A DNA stretch of 11,834 nt from an uncultured Actinomycetes bacterium (GTDB lineage Bacteria; Actinomycetota; Thermoleophilia; Solirubrobacterales; 70-9). Positions 1 to 9,809 of the stretch are shown one piece after another. The notes under the pieces were generated by a model that saw only the letters and a program-made list of their open reading frames with translations, was not told the origin of the DNA and did not search any database. How positions within the stretch are numbered: position 1 is the stretch's first letter; every line of letters begins with the position of its first letter. Made by a program: the position numbers and the translations under genes. The stretch is taken from NCBI GenBank assembly GCA_946886425.1, contig CAMPIP010000061.1, positions 1 to 11,834 on the forward strand. The letters run 5' to 3'.

Positions 1-2287
<2,287 letters not shown>

Positions 2288-2296
2288 GACTGACCC

Positions 2297-2710
2297 GTGG
2301 CCGCCGACCACATGCTCGACGTCGAGGTCCTCACCCCCGAGGGTGAGGTCTGGGCCGGCGAAGCGCGCCAGGTCTCGACCCGGACCGAGGTCGGCGAGAT
2401 CGGCATCCTCGCCAACCACGCGCCGCTGCTGGCGGCCCTGCAGCCGGCCGAGCTGCGCCTCCGGGTCTCCGACTCGGAGGTGAAGCGCTACGCCCAGGCC
2501 CACGGTTGGTTGCAGATCTTCGGCAACCGCGCCCGGCTCCTCATCGAGGAGGCGATCGCGCCCGAGGACCTCGACGCCGGAACCCTCAAAGAACAGCTCT
2601 CCGACGCCGAGCGGCGTCTCTCCGAGTGCGAGCAGGGGAGCGCCGACTTCGCCCGCGCGAAGAAAGACCGGGACCGGGCCGAAGCGTTTCTGGCGATCGC
2701 TGAGGGATGA
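2297..2710 (+). CDS. atpC: ATP synthase F1 epsilon subunit
   Basis: This is the epsilon subunit of the ATP synthase central stalk, which couples gamma to the c-ring and can inhibit ATP hydrolysis through its C-terminal helices. It is 137 aa, normal length. Residues about 1-85 form the beta-sandwich, with the family landmarks LTPEGEVWAGEA, VSTRTEVGEIGILANHAPLLA and YAQAHGWLQIFGNRARLL. Residues about 88-137 are a charged helical hairpin (LKEQLSDAERRLSE and a C-terminal KKDRDRAEAFLAIAEG). I chose the GTG at 2297, 9 nt after atpD. An in-frame ATG at 2312 (residue 6) is an alternative, because homologues often begin at about LDVEVLTP and no strong Shine-Dalgarno precedes either codon. It is the last ATP synthase gene; a metallohydrolase follows on the same strand after 37 nt. 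Confidence 0.96.
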   Translation: MAADHMLDVEVLTPEGEVWAGEARQVSTRTEVGEIGILANHAPLLAALQPAELRLRVSDSEVKRYAQAHGWLQIFGNRARLLIEEAIAPEDLDAGTLKEQLSDAERRLSECEQGSADFARAKKDRDRAEAFLAIAEG

Positions 2711-2747
2711 TCCGCCGGCTTGACCCCCGGCAATTCTCGAGCGCATC

Positions 2748-3836
2748 GTGACCGACGAACTCGTGGCGCTGGCCCAGCGGTTGATCGGGTTCGAGACCTG
2801 CGAGCCGGAGGGCATCGCGGAGGCCGCCGGGTTCGTGAAGGGGTGGCTGGACGCCCGCGGGATCGAGGCGGTCAGCGACGAGGTGCGGGGGCTTCCCGTG
2901 CTCAAGGCCGAGGTGGGGCCGGAGGAAGCGCCGACCGTTGTCCTGCACGGGCATATCGACGTCGTGCCGGCCCACGCGGACCAGTTCGAGCCGCGGATTG
3001 AAGGGGACCGGCTCTACGGGCGCGGCGCCTACGACATGAAGGGGGCGCTGGCGGCGATGCTGGTCGTCGCCGCCTCGCTGCGGGACCAGGACGGGGTGCG
3101 GGTGCGCCTCGGGATCGTCGGCGACGAGGAGTCCGAGGAGGAAGTCCAGCGGGGGAGCGACCACCTCGTCGACACGGGCTTCATCGGCGACTTCGCGATC
3201 ACCGGCGAGCCCACCGACCTCCACATCGGCATCGAGGCGAAGGGCGTGCTGGCGCTGCGGTTGGAGGTCGAGGGGACGGCCGCGCACGGGGCGACGCCGT
3301 GGCTGGGCGACAACGCTGTCCTCAACGCGATCGACGTTTTCCGCAGTATCGAGTCGCTACCGTTTGCCAGGCACAGCTCGGAGTTGTTCGACCGCCCTTC
3401 CATCAACCTGGGCCGGATCTGGGGCGGCGACGCGCTGAACAAGGTTCCCGACCGATGCGTCATCGACGTCGACATCCGCTACCTGCCCGATCAGGACCCC
3501 GCCGCGATCCTCGCCGAGGTGCAGGGGCTCGCCGGTGCCTCGGCAGCACAGCTCTTCACCCGGCCGCCGGCGACGGTCGACCGCGAGTCGGCCTTCGTGC
3601 GGGCGCTCCGCGAGGCGGCGAAGGCGCACCACGACGGCGAGCCAACGAGCGTCGGTCGCGACGGCGCCTCCGACGCGGTCTCCTTCCTGCGGGTTGGGGT
3701 CCCGGCGGTGGAGTTCGGTCCGGTCGGCGCCGGCCACCACGGTCCCGGGGAGTGGGTCTCGGTCTCCTCGCTGGAGACCTACCGGCAGGCACTGGAGTCC
3801 TTCCTGCGGTCGATCCCGGACCGCCTCGATGACTGA
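2748..3836 (+). CDS. M20-family metallohydrolase (ArgE/DapE-like deacylase or peptidase)
   Basis: This is a predicted cytoplasmic two-metal amidohydrolase of peptidase family M20, 362 aa, typical length. The full active-site set is visible: HIDVV with H69 (metal) and D71; YDMKG with D96 (bridging metal); GDEES with E127 (general base) and E128 (metal); GEPTD with E154 (metal); and HHGPGE with H331 (metal, HxxxE form). An inserted dimerisation or lid domain spans about 165-275, with the conserved AHG histidine H180. The family includes acetylornithine deacetylase and succinyl-diaminopimelate desuccinylase as well as dipeptidases, and sequence alone does not fix the substrate. The position next to envelope genes would suit a diaminopimelate or peptidoglycan-peptide role, but that is inference. 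The GTG at 2748 is chosen because the protein then begins directly with the usual LVALAQRLIGFET helix; the Shine-Dalgarno is weak. Its 3' end overlaps the next gene by 8 nt. Confidence 0.9.
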   Translation: MTDELVALAQRLIGFETCEPEGIAEAAGFVKGWLDARGIEAVSDEVRGLPVLKAEVGPEEAPTVVLHGHIDVVPAHADQFEPRIEGDRLYGRGAYDMKGALAAMLVVAASLRDQDGVRVRLGIVGDEESEEEVQRGSDHLVDTGFIGDFAITGEPTDLHIGIEAKGVLALRLEVEGTAAHGATPWLGDNAVLNAIDVFRSIESLPFARHSSELFDRPSINLGRIWGGDALNKVPDRCVIDVDIRYLPDQDPAAILAEVQGLAGASAAQLFTRPPATVDRESAFVRALREAAKAHHDGEPTSVGRDGASDAVSFLRVGVPAVEFGPVGAGHHGPGEWVSVSSLETYRQALESFLRSIPDRLDD

Positions 3837-5454
3837 GCCGCCCCAGAGCGGCTGGGGGCCGCGTAAGCCACCGCCGCAGGGGGACCCGGAGCCGGCGCCG
3901 AAACGCAAGCGCTACTGGCTGCGCTTCACGCTGGCCTCGTTCGTCATCGTCGCCGCCTGCGCCGGCGCGACCGCGATCAGCGTGCTCGTCTACCTGGACA
4001 GCATCGCTGAGGCGCTCTCGCACAACAACGTCTACAGCAACAAGCTGCAGCGTTACCTGGCGACGGTCGAGGGCGGCGACGCCCAGAACATCCTCATCCT
4101 CGGCTCCGACAAGCGCGCCGGGGCCGAATTCGACGAAGACCCGGGACGCTCGGACACGACGATGCTGCTGCGCCTCGACCCCGATCGCAACGCGATCGCG
4201 GTGATGTCGATCCCGCGCGACCTCAAGGTCGAAATCCCCGGCTACGGGACCGGCAAGTTCAACGAAGCGTATACCTACGGGGGTCCCAAGCTGACCCTGC
4301 AGACGGTCAAGGAGATGACCGGGCTGCCGATCAACCACGTCGTCAACGTCGACTTCCTCGGCTTCGTGCGCGCCGTCTACGCGATCGGCTGCGTCTACAC
4401 CGACGTCGATCGCCGCTACTTCCACTCCAACGTCGGCGTGCCGGCCGACGAACAGTACGCCGAAATCAACGTCCAGCCGGGCTACCAGCTGCTCTGCGGC
4501 AAGAAAGCGCTGCAGTACGTGCGCTACCGGCACACCGACACGGACCTGGTTCGCTCGGCTCGCCAGCAGGACTTCATCAGCGCCGCCCGGCAGCGGATCT
4601 CGGTCCAGGACCTGGTATTTGACCAGAGCGGGTTGATCGACATCTTCACCAAATACACGACCTCCGACATCAACGACAAGGAAACGATGTTGCAGGTCCT
4701 GAAACTGTTCCTCGCCTCCCGCAACGCGGAGATCAAGGAGGTTCACTTCCCGGCTACGCTCGGTCCCAGCTACGTCTACGCCTCCCAGGAAGCGATCGAC
4801 GGGGCGGTCGACCAGTTCCTCGGCATCGAAGCGAGCGGCGGCCCACGCGACTCCGAGGAACAGAGCACCACGAAGGCCAAGAAGAAGGAGAGCGAAGCGA
4901 AGAAGGGCGAAGCGCGGCGGATCGCCAAGCCGAAGCCGCCCGGCAGTGACGGCCTGGTGCCGGCGCGCGAAGCCGGCGAACTGGAGGCCGAGACCGCCGC
5001 CCGAAAGTTCGGCGGCGGCTTCCCGGTCTTCTACCCGACCCGGCTGCCCTCGGAAGCCGCCTACGTGGAAAGCAACAGCTACCTGCACGTCCAGGACCCG
5101 CGCGTCTACCACGTCAAGGACGAGGACGGGAACCGGCACGGGGCCTACCGGATGGTCGCCTCCTTCGGCCCCTATTACGAAACCCATTATTTCGGGGTTC
5201 AGGGCCTGCAGGGCTGGTCCGACCCCCCGATCCTCGACAATCCCTCGCTGACCAAGAGCATCAACGGGCGCGAATACGACATCTTCGTCGAAGGCGACCG
5301 GATCTCGGTGGTCGCCTGGCGGCGGGGGGACAACAGCTACTGGGTCTCCAACGACCTGTTGAACACCTTGACCAATGACCAGATGATCGGGATCGCCCGC
5401 TCGGCGGACGTGATCGTCGCCAAGAAAAAGAAGAGAGGAAGGAACAGCAGATGA
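3829..5454 (+). CDS. LCP (LytR-CpsA-Psr) family glycopolymer transferase with extra C-terminal domain
   Basis: This is a predicted membrane-anchored enzyme that transfers lipid-linked glycopolymers (teichoic acid, capsule or arabinogalactan type) to peptidoglycan outside the membrane. It is 541 aa, long for the family. The order is a Pro/Lys-rich cytoplasmic N-terminus (1-30, with KRKR at 25-28), one transmembrane helix at about 33-56, and an LCP domain at about 85-335. Conserved pyrophosphate-binding residues are visible: D94 and R96 (GSDKRAG), R107 and D109 (GRSDTT), R130 and D131 (SIPRD), and R232, R234, R242 and R245 in ALQYVRYRHTDTDLVRSARQQ. A Lys/Glu-rich linker (about 345-385) then leads to a separate, unrecognised C-terminal domain (about 393-541, see findings). 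The ATG at 3829 puts the positive-inside anchor close to the N-terminus; the open frame extends upstream only inside the M20 gene. The stop overlaps the next start as ATGA. Confidence 0.92.
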   Translation: MTEPPQSGWGPRKPPPQGDPEPAPKRKRYWLRFTLASFVIVAACAGATAISVLVYLDSIAEALSHNNVYSNKLQRYLATVEGGDAQNILILGSDKRAGAEFDEDPGRSDTTMLLRLDPDRNAIAVMSIPRDLKVEIPGYGTGKFNEAYTYGGPKLTLQTVKEMTGLPINHVVNVDFLGFVRAVYAIGCVYTDVDRRYFHSNVGVPADEQYAEINVQPGYQLLCGKKALQYVRYRHTDTDLVRSARQQDFISAARQRISVQDLVFDQSGLIDIFTKYTTSDINDKETMLQVLKLFLASRNAEIKEVHFPATLGPSYVYASQEAIDGAVDQFLGIEASGGPRDSEEQSTTKAKKKESEAKKGEARRIAKPKPPGSDGLVPAREAGELEAETAARKFGGGFPVFYPTRLPSEAAYVESNSYLHVQDPRVYHVKDEDGNRHGAYRMVASFGPYYETHYFGVQGLQGWSDPPILDNPSLTKSINGREYDIFVEGDRISVVAWRRGDNSYWVSNDLLNTLTNDQMIGIARSADVIVAKKKKRGRNSR

Positions 5455-6761
5455 GCGAGGAGCGTCAGCCGGTAGGGGTAATCGGAGTCGGCTGGGTGGG
5501 CCTCGTCACGGCTGCCTGCTTCGCCGAGCTCGGCCACCGGGTCATCGCCCGGGACATCCTTCCCGAGAAGGTCGAGGCGCTCTCGCGCGGCGAGGTGACG
5601 ATCCACGAGCCCGGCCTCGAGGAGCTGCTGCGGCGCAACGCCGAGCGGATCACCTTCACGACCGACATGTCGGAGCTGCTGGAGGGGGCGCGGCTGCTGT
5701 TCGTCTGCGTCGACACGCCGCCGACCTACTCCGGCGACGCCGACCTTTCGCGGGTCCGCTCGGTGGTCGCCGAGCTCTCCGCCGACAGCGACCACGTGCT
5801 GATCATGAAGAGCACCGTGCCGGCCGGGACCGGCGAGTCGATCCGCCGCGACCTGCCGGGCCTCTCCTACGTCTCCTGCCCGGAGTTCCTCAAGGAGGGC
5901 TCGGCGGTCAAGGACTTCATGAACCCCGACCGGGTGGTGATCGGCGCCGACCCCGGCGACGAGGCCGCGGCCGACGCGGTCGCCGGACTCTACGAGCCGC
6001 TCGGCGGCGAGATCCTCCGCACCGACGTCGCTAGCGCCGAGATGATCAAGCTCGCCTCGAACGCCTTCCTCGCGACCAAGATCTCCTTCATCAACGAGAT
6101 CGCCAACGTCTGCGAGGAGGTCGGCGCCGATGTCGGCCAGGTCGCCCGCGGGATGGGCCTCGACGAGCGGATCGGCAGCTCCTTCCTGAGGGCGGGGATC
6201 GGCTACGGCGGCTCCTGCTTCCCCAAGGACGTCAGCGCCCTGAAGATGCTGGCCGGCAACACCGGCTACCACTTCCAGCTGCTGACCGCGGTGATCGAGG
6301 TCAACGAGCTGCAGAAGCGGCGCGTGGTCGGCAAGCTCGAGAAGCACCTCGGCTCGCTGATCGGCAAGCGGATCGCGCTGCTCGGGCTCGCCTTCAAGCC
6401 CGACACCGACGACATGCGCGAGGCCTCGAGCCTGGTCCTGGCGGCGCGGCTGCAGGGCGAGGGCGCCGACGTGGTCGCATATGACCCGGTCGCCCAGGAC
6501 CGGGCCAGCGAACTGCTCGGCTCGGTCGAGATGGCCAGCTCGGCCCTGGAGGCGCTCGACGGCGCCGACGCCGCCGTGCTGGTCACCGAGTGGGGCGAGT
6601 TCGCCGAGCTCGACTGGAGCGATGTGGCGGCGCGGATGTCGCGGGCCTTCGTCGTCGACGGCCGCAACTTCCTCGACGCGGACAGCCTGCTTGCCGCCGG
6701 CTTCGAGTACGAGGGGATCGGCACCGCCGCTCGCGGGATGGCACCGGCGGCATCGGACTGA
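5451..6761 (+). CDS. ugd: UDP-glucose 6-dehydrogenase
   Basis: This is an NAD-dependent cytoplasmic enzyme that oxidises UDP-glucose twice to UDP-glucuronate, a precursor for acidic surface polysaccharides. It is 436 aa, typical length. The N-terminal Rossmann domain has GxGxxG as G12, G14 and G17 (VIGVGWVG), followed by VCVDTPP and KSTVPAGT. The central helical domain carries K200 and N204 in EMIKLASNAFLATK. The catalytic cysteine is C256 in GYGGSCFPKD, with the same spacing as the K204/N208/C260 set of the streptococcal enzyme. The C-terminal UDP-binding domain shows GLAFKPDTDDMREASS. The UDP-N-acetylmannosamine dehydrogenase branch is related, but the GGSCFPKD and FKPDTDDMREA motifs favour UGD. 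The ATG at 5451 overlaps the LCP stop by 4 nt and is preceded by AAGGA at 5439-5443 with 7-nt spacing. Its stop overlaps the next start by 1 nt (TGATG). Confidence 0.95.
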   Translation: MSEERQPVGVIGVGWVGLVTAACFAELGHRVIARDILPEKVEALSRGEVTIHEPGLEELLRRNAERITFTTDMSELLEGARLLFVCVDTPPTYSGDADLSRVRSVVAELSADSDHVLIMKSTVPAGTGESIRRDLPGLSYVSCPEFLKEGSAVKDFMNPDRVVIGADPGDEAAADAVAGLYEPLGGEILRTDVASAEMIKLASNAFLATKISFINEIANVCEEVGADVGQVARGMGLDERIGSSFLRAGIGYGGSCFPKDVSALKMLAGNTGYHFQLLTAVIEVNELQKRRVVGKLEKHLGSLIGKRIALLGLAFKPDTDDMREASSLVLAARLQGEGADVVAYDPVAQDRASELLGSVEMASSALEALDGADAAVLVTEWGEFAELDWSDVAARMSRAFVVDGRNFLDADSLLAAGFEYEGIGTAARGMAPAASD

Positions 6762-7741
6762 TGCAGGCGGTAGTCCTCGTCGGTGGCGAGGGCACCCGCC
6801 TGCGCCCGCTCACGGATGACGTCCCGAAGCCGGCGTTGACCCTGGTCGACCGGCCCTTCCTCGCCTACATGGTCGAGTGGCTGGCCGGGCACGGGGTCGA
6901 TGAGGTGGTGCTCGCCTGCGGCTTCCGGCCCGACGTGCTGCGCCGGGCGCTCGGCGAGGACGAGCACCGGGGCACGCGGCTGCGCTACGTGGTCGAGCCC
7001 GACCGCCGCGGCACCGCGGGGGCGATCCGGTTTGCCGCCGAGGCGCTCGGCGACGCGCTCGACGACCGCTTCTTGGCCCTCAACGGCGACGTCCTCACCG
7101 ACCTCGACCTGACCGCGCTGCTGCGCGAGCACGAGCGCGCGGGGGCGCGGGCGACCCTGGCCCTCCACCCGGTCGAGGACTCCTCGGCCTACGGCCTGGT
7201 CAGCCGCGACGAGGACGGCGCCGTGCTCGAGTTCCGCGAGAAGACCGGCGAGGCCGTTCCCGGCGAGATCAACGCCGGGGCCTACGTGCTGGAGCGCTCG
7301 GTCCTCGACCTGATCCCGGCCGGCCGGGAGGTCTCGATCGAGCGTGAGGTCTTCCCACGGCTGGTCGGCGCCGGCCTGCGGGCGCTGCCGCTCGACGGCT
7401 ACTGGATGGACATCGGCACCCCCGAGCGCTACCTGCAGGCCAGCTGGGACATCCTCGAGGGCGGGGTGGAGACCGCGGTCGAGCCGACCGCCCCCGGCGT
7501 CCTCGTCGCCGCCGGCGCCGCCATCGCGGCAACGGCGACGGTCGGCCCACGCGCCGTCGTCGCCCCGGGCTGCGAGGTCGGCGCCGGGGCGGAGCTGCGC
7601 GACTCGGTCCTGCTCGACGGCTGCACGGTCGGCGAGGGCTCCCGGGTGCTCGGCTCGGTGCTCGCCCCGGGAGTGGCGGTCGAGCCCGGGGCAAGGCTCG
7701 AAGGCGCGGTGGTCGGCAGGGATGAAAGAGTTCCCGCCTAG
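6761..7741 (+). CDS. Sugar-1-phosphate nucleotidyltransferase, probable mannose-1-phosphate guanylyltransferase (GMPPB-like)
   Basis: This enzyme would condense a sugar-1-phosphate with an NTP to give an NDP-sugar; GDP-mannose is the favoured product. It is 326 aa. The GT-A-type nucleotidyltransferase domain (about 1-235) shows LVGGEGTRLRPLT with R13 and R15, K23 in VPKP, D110 in NGDVLTD (metal), N171 in INAGAY, and D217 in YWMDIGTPERY. The VGGxGTRLRPLT, SIEREVFP and WMDIG wording resembles eukaryotic GDP-mannose pyrophosphorylase beta, which is why I favour GTP and mannose-1-P over glucose-1-P. Residues about 245-322 form a left-handed beta-helix with hexapeptide-like repeats (VAAGAAIAATATVGPRAVV and onward). 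Family annotations often blur nucleotide specificity, so the substrate is inferred. The start at 6761 shares one base with the ugd stop, implying coupled translation. The isomerase gene follows after 6 nt. Confidence 0.88.
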   Translation: MQAVVLVGGEGTRLRPLTDDVPKPALTLVDRPFLAYMVEWLAGHGVDEVVLACGFRPDVLRRALGEDEHRGTRLRYVVEPDRRGTAGAIRFAAEALGDALDDRFLALNGDVLTDLDLTALLREHERAGARATLALHPVEDSSAYGLVSRDEDGAVLEFREKTGEAVPGEINAGAYVLERSVLDLIPAGREVSIEREVFPRLVGAGLRALPLDGYWMDIGTPERYLQASWDILEGGVETAVEPTAPGVLVAAGAAIAATATVGPRAVVAPGCEVGAGAELRDSVLLDGCTVGEGSRVLGSVLAPGVAVEPGARLEGAVVGRDERVPA

Positions 7742-7747
7742 AGCCCC

Positions 7748-8728
7748 GTGATCGACGACGTCCTCGCCATCCCCGACCACCTTCGCGACGCCCTCTGGCG
7801 GGTCGAAACCGCGCGCCTGGAGGCGGCCGAGGCGGCCGGCCTGATGGTCTGCGGGATGGGAGGCTCGGCGATCGGCGCCGACCTCGCGGCCGCCGCGCTC
7901 GGCGACCGCCTGACCCGACCGCTGCTGACCGTGCGCGGATACGGGCTGCCCAGCTGGACCACCCCGGAGTGGGCGGTGCTCTGCTCCAGCTACTCCGGCA
8001 ACACCGAGGAGACCCTCGCCTGTTTCGAGGCCGCCGAGGCGCTGGGCGTACGCCGCGTCGTCGCCAGCACCGGCGGGGCCCTCGTCGACGGCGCCCGCGC
8101 CGCCGGGGTGCCGGTGATCGGCCTGCCCGGGATCTTCCGCCCCCGTGCCGCCGTCGCCTACATGTTCGTGGTCGCCGCCGAGGTCGCGGCGCTGGCCGAA
8201 GTCGCGCCACGGATCCACACCGAGATCGACGCCGCCGCCGCCTTTCTCGAGGAGGAGCGGGAGGGGCTGCGGTTCCGGGCCGAGGAGATCGCCGGACTGA
8301 TCGGCACCAGCGCCCCGGTGATCCACGGCGCCGACCTGACCACCTCGGTCGCCCGCCGCTGGAAGACCCAGGTCAACGAGAACGGGAAGCTGCACGCCTT
8401 CTTCTCGGAGCTGCCCGAGACCGACCACAACGAGATCTGCGGCTGGGCCGGCGAGCCCGGGGAACCTCGCTTCGCGGCGGTCTTCCTCGAGGACCGCGAC
8501 CAGCACCCGCGGGTGGCGCGCCGCTTCGAGCTGACCGCGCGCGCCGTCGAGGAAGCCGGCGCGGTCGCGATCCGGGTCGAGACGGCGGGGGAGACCCGCA
8601 CCGCCCGGCTGCTCTGGGCGATGATGCTCGGCGATCTGGTGTCGGTGGCGCTGGCCGAGGCCCGCGGCGTCGATCCCGACGAAACCGACGCGCTCGACCG
8701 ACTCAAGGAGGAGATGGGAAAGCAATGA
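7748..8728 (+). CDS. Bifunctional phosphoglucose/phosphomannose isomerase (SIS domain)
   Basis: This is a cytoplasmic aldose-ketose isomerase of the archaeal/actinobacterial SIS type that interconverts glucose-6-P, fructose-6-P and mannose-6-P. It is 326 aa, matching the family (about 300-350). The first SIS subdomain has GMGGSAIGADL at 36-46 and the phosphate-binding SYSGNTEETL at 81-90. The C-terminal subdomain carries WKTQVNENGK and the catalytic ELPETDHNEICGW segment with E224 and H227, the region that distinguishes PGI/PMI proteins from other SIS proteins. It sits between two nucleotidyltransferase genes, which suits supply of mannose-6-P for GDP-mannose. The phosphomannomutase for the intermediate step is not in the window. 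GTG at 7748, 6 nt after the upstream stop, is the only good start before the conserved region. Its stop overlaps the next ATG by 4 nt. Glucose- versus mannose-directed activity cannot be read from the sequence. Confidence 0.9.
   Translation: MIDDVLAIPDHLRDALWRVETARLEAAEAAGLMVCGMGGSAIGADLAAAALGDRLTRPLLTVRGYGLPSWTTPEWAVLCSSYSGNTEETLACFEAAEALGVRRVVASTGGALVDGARAAGVPVIGLPGIFRPRAAVAYMFVVAAEVAALAEVAPRIHTEIDAAAAFLEEEREGLRFRAEEIAGLIGTSAPVIHGADLTTSVARRWKTQVNENGKLHAFFSELPETDHNEICGWAGEPGEPRFAAVFLEDRDQHPRVARRFELTARAVEEAGAVAIRVETAGETRTARLLWAMMLGDLVSVALAEARGVDPDETDALDRLKEEMGKQ
8705..8712 (+). promoter_or_regulatory. Strong Shine-Dalgarno inside the isomerase gene
   Basis: AAGGAGGA lies within the last codons of the isomerase gene, 12 nt before the ATG at 8725. 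It supports that start and suggests the second nucleotidyltransferase can be initiated independently as well as by coupling through the ATGA overlap. Most other starts in this run have no comparably strong site. Confidence 0.6.
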
Positions 8729-9729
8729 GAGCGATGGTCCTGGCAGCCGGGCTGGGCACGCGCCTGCGCCCGATCACGTACGACATGCCGAAGCCGATGG
8801 TGCCGGTCCTCAACCGGCCGGTGATGGAGCACATCGTCCGCCTGCTCGCCCGCCACGGCTTCACCGAGACGATCGCCAACCTGCACTGGTTCCCGGATTT
8901 GATCCAGGACCACTTCGGCGACGGCTCTGCCTTCGGAGTCAAGCTTTCCTACAGCTTCGAGGAGCGGCTGCTCGGCACCTCCGGGGGCGTCCGCAACGCC
9001 CGCGAGTTCCTCGGCGACTCGTTCCTGGTCATCTCCGGCGACGCCCTCACCGACATCGACCTGGCGGCGATGCGCGAGTTCCACGATTCCCACGACGGGA
9101 TCGCCACCCTGGCAACCAAGCGGGTCGGCGACACCAGCCAGTTCGGCGTCGCGATCACCGGCTCCGATGGCCGCATCCAGGGCTTCCAGGAGAAGCCCGA
9201 CCCGGCCGAAGCGCTTTCCGACCTCGCCAACTGCGGCATCTACATGTTCCGATCGGAGATCTTCGACTTCTTTCCCGAGCCGGGGAGCAGCAAAGCCGCC
9301 GGCGGGGGGGACCCGCCCGGCTTCGCCGACTGGGCGATGGACGTCTTCCCGGCCCTGCTGGAGGGCGACGTGCCCTTCTACTCGCACGAGATCGAGGCCT
9401 ACTGGAACGACATCGGGAACCTCGAGGAGCTACGCGCGGGGACGATCGACGCGCTCAACGGCGCCCTCACGGTCGAGCGCGAGGGCGAGCTGCTCGACGG
9501 CTTCCGCAGCGGCACCCCGGCGGAGGACGAGCCGGACCTGATCGGCCCGGTGCTGATCGGCGCGGGCTGCGAGATCGGCGACGACGTCCGCATCGACGGC
9601 CCGGCGGTGATCGGCGACGGCACCCGGATCGGCGCCGGCGCCCGCCTCCGCGAGACGATCCTGCTGCCGGGCGCCGAGGTGCCCGCCGGCTCGCTGGCGA
9701 TCGGCTCGATCGCAGGTCCGCGGCGCTGA
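8725..9729 (+). CDS. Second NDP-sugar pyrophosphorylase (sugar-1-phosphate nucleotidyltransferase)
   Basis: This is a second GT-A-fold nucleotidyltransferase with a short C-terminal beta-helix, 334 aa. Visible are LAAGLGTRLRPIT with R13 and R15, K23 in MPKP, D106 in ISGDALTDID (metal), N169 in ANCGIYMF, and D229 in YWNDIGNLEEL. A Gly/Pro-rich loop (about 188-203, SSKAAGGGDPPGF) precedes DWAMDVFPALLEGDVPF. Hexapeptide repeats (IGPVLIGAGCEIGDDVRI and onward) fill about 271-325. It is paralogous to the gene at 6761-7741 but clearly diverged: AAG versus VGG in the first loop, NCGIY versus NAGAY, and YWND versus YWMD. The two therefore probably use different substrates or nucleotides; candidates are GDP-mannose, ADP-/UDP-glucose or dTDP-sugar. 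The ATG at 8725 overlaps the isomerase stop (ATGA), with a strong AAGGAGGA inside the isomerase gene. It ends the coupled run; an 80-nt spacer follows. Confidence 0.88.
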   Translation: MRAMVLAAGLGTRLRPITYDMPKPMVPVLNRPVMEHIVRLLARHGFTETIANLHWFPDLIQDHFGDGSAFGVKLSYSFEERLLGTSGGVRNAREFLGDSFLVISGDALTDIDLAAMREFHDSHDGIATLATKRVGDTSQFGVAITGSDGRIQGFQEKPDPAEALSDLANCGIYMFRSEIFDFFPEPGSSKAAGGGDPPGFADWAMDVFPALLEGDVPFYSHEIEAYWNDIGNLEELRAGTIDALNGALTVEREGELLDGFRSGTPAEDEPDLIGPVLIGAGCEIGDDVRIDGPAVIGDGTRIGAGARLRETILLPGAEVPAGSLAIGSIAGPRR

Positions 9730-9733
9730 ACGC

Positions 9734-9747
9734 CTTCCGCGCGGAAG
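9734..9747. repeat. 14-bp perfect palindrome between the sugar-nucleotide run and comF
   Basis: CTTCCGCGCGGAAG is its own reverse complement and begins four bases after the upstream stop. There is no T-run after it, so a classical intrinsic terminator is unlikely. A perfect TTGACA (9750-9755), the consensus -35 hexamer, starts two bases downstream, but I find no convincing -10 at 16-18 nt. The pair could be an operator next to a comF promoter, or chance in GC-rich DNA. Confidence 0.35.
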
Positions 9748-9809
9748 CCTTGACAGAGACCTGACTCGGTGCGCGCCACGCGCGCGGCGGCGCCCGCCAG
9801 GATCGGCGC

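Noticed and set aside
2711..2747. TTGACC at 2720-2725 as a promoter for the M20 gene
   Set aside because: No -10-like hexamer is found at a suitable distance before the start codon.
3535..3828. Possible longer N-terminus of the LCP protein
   Set aside because: The extra 98 codons lie inside the M20 gene and translate to Arg/Ser-rich sequence; the start at 3829 gives a normal short cytoplasmic tail before the membrane helix.
3556..5187. A 543-codon minus-strand open frame across the LCP gene
   Set aside because: It is antisense to a gene with a clear membrane anchor and LCP motifs; its composition is repetitive and biased.
6590..6760. Possible longer N-terminus of the first nucleotidyltransferase
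   Set aside because: The extension overlaps ugd in another frame; the family starts just before the VLVGGEGTRLRP loop, as the ATG at 6761 gives.
6266..8725. An 819-codon open frame on the minus strand across the sugar-nucleotide genes
   Set aside because: It mirrors the codon bias of three well-supported plus-strand genes and shows no recognisable domain.
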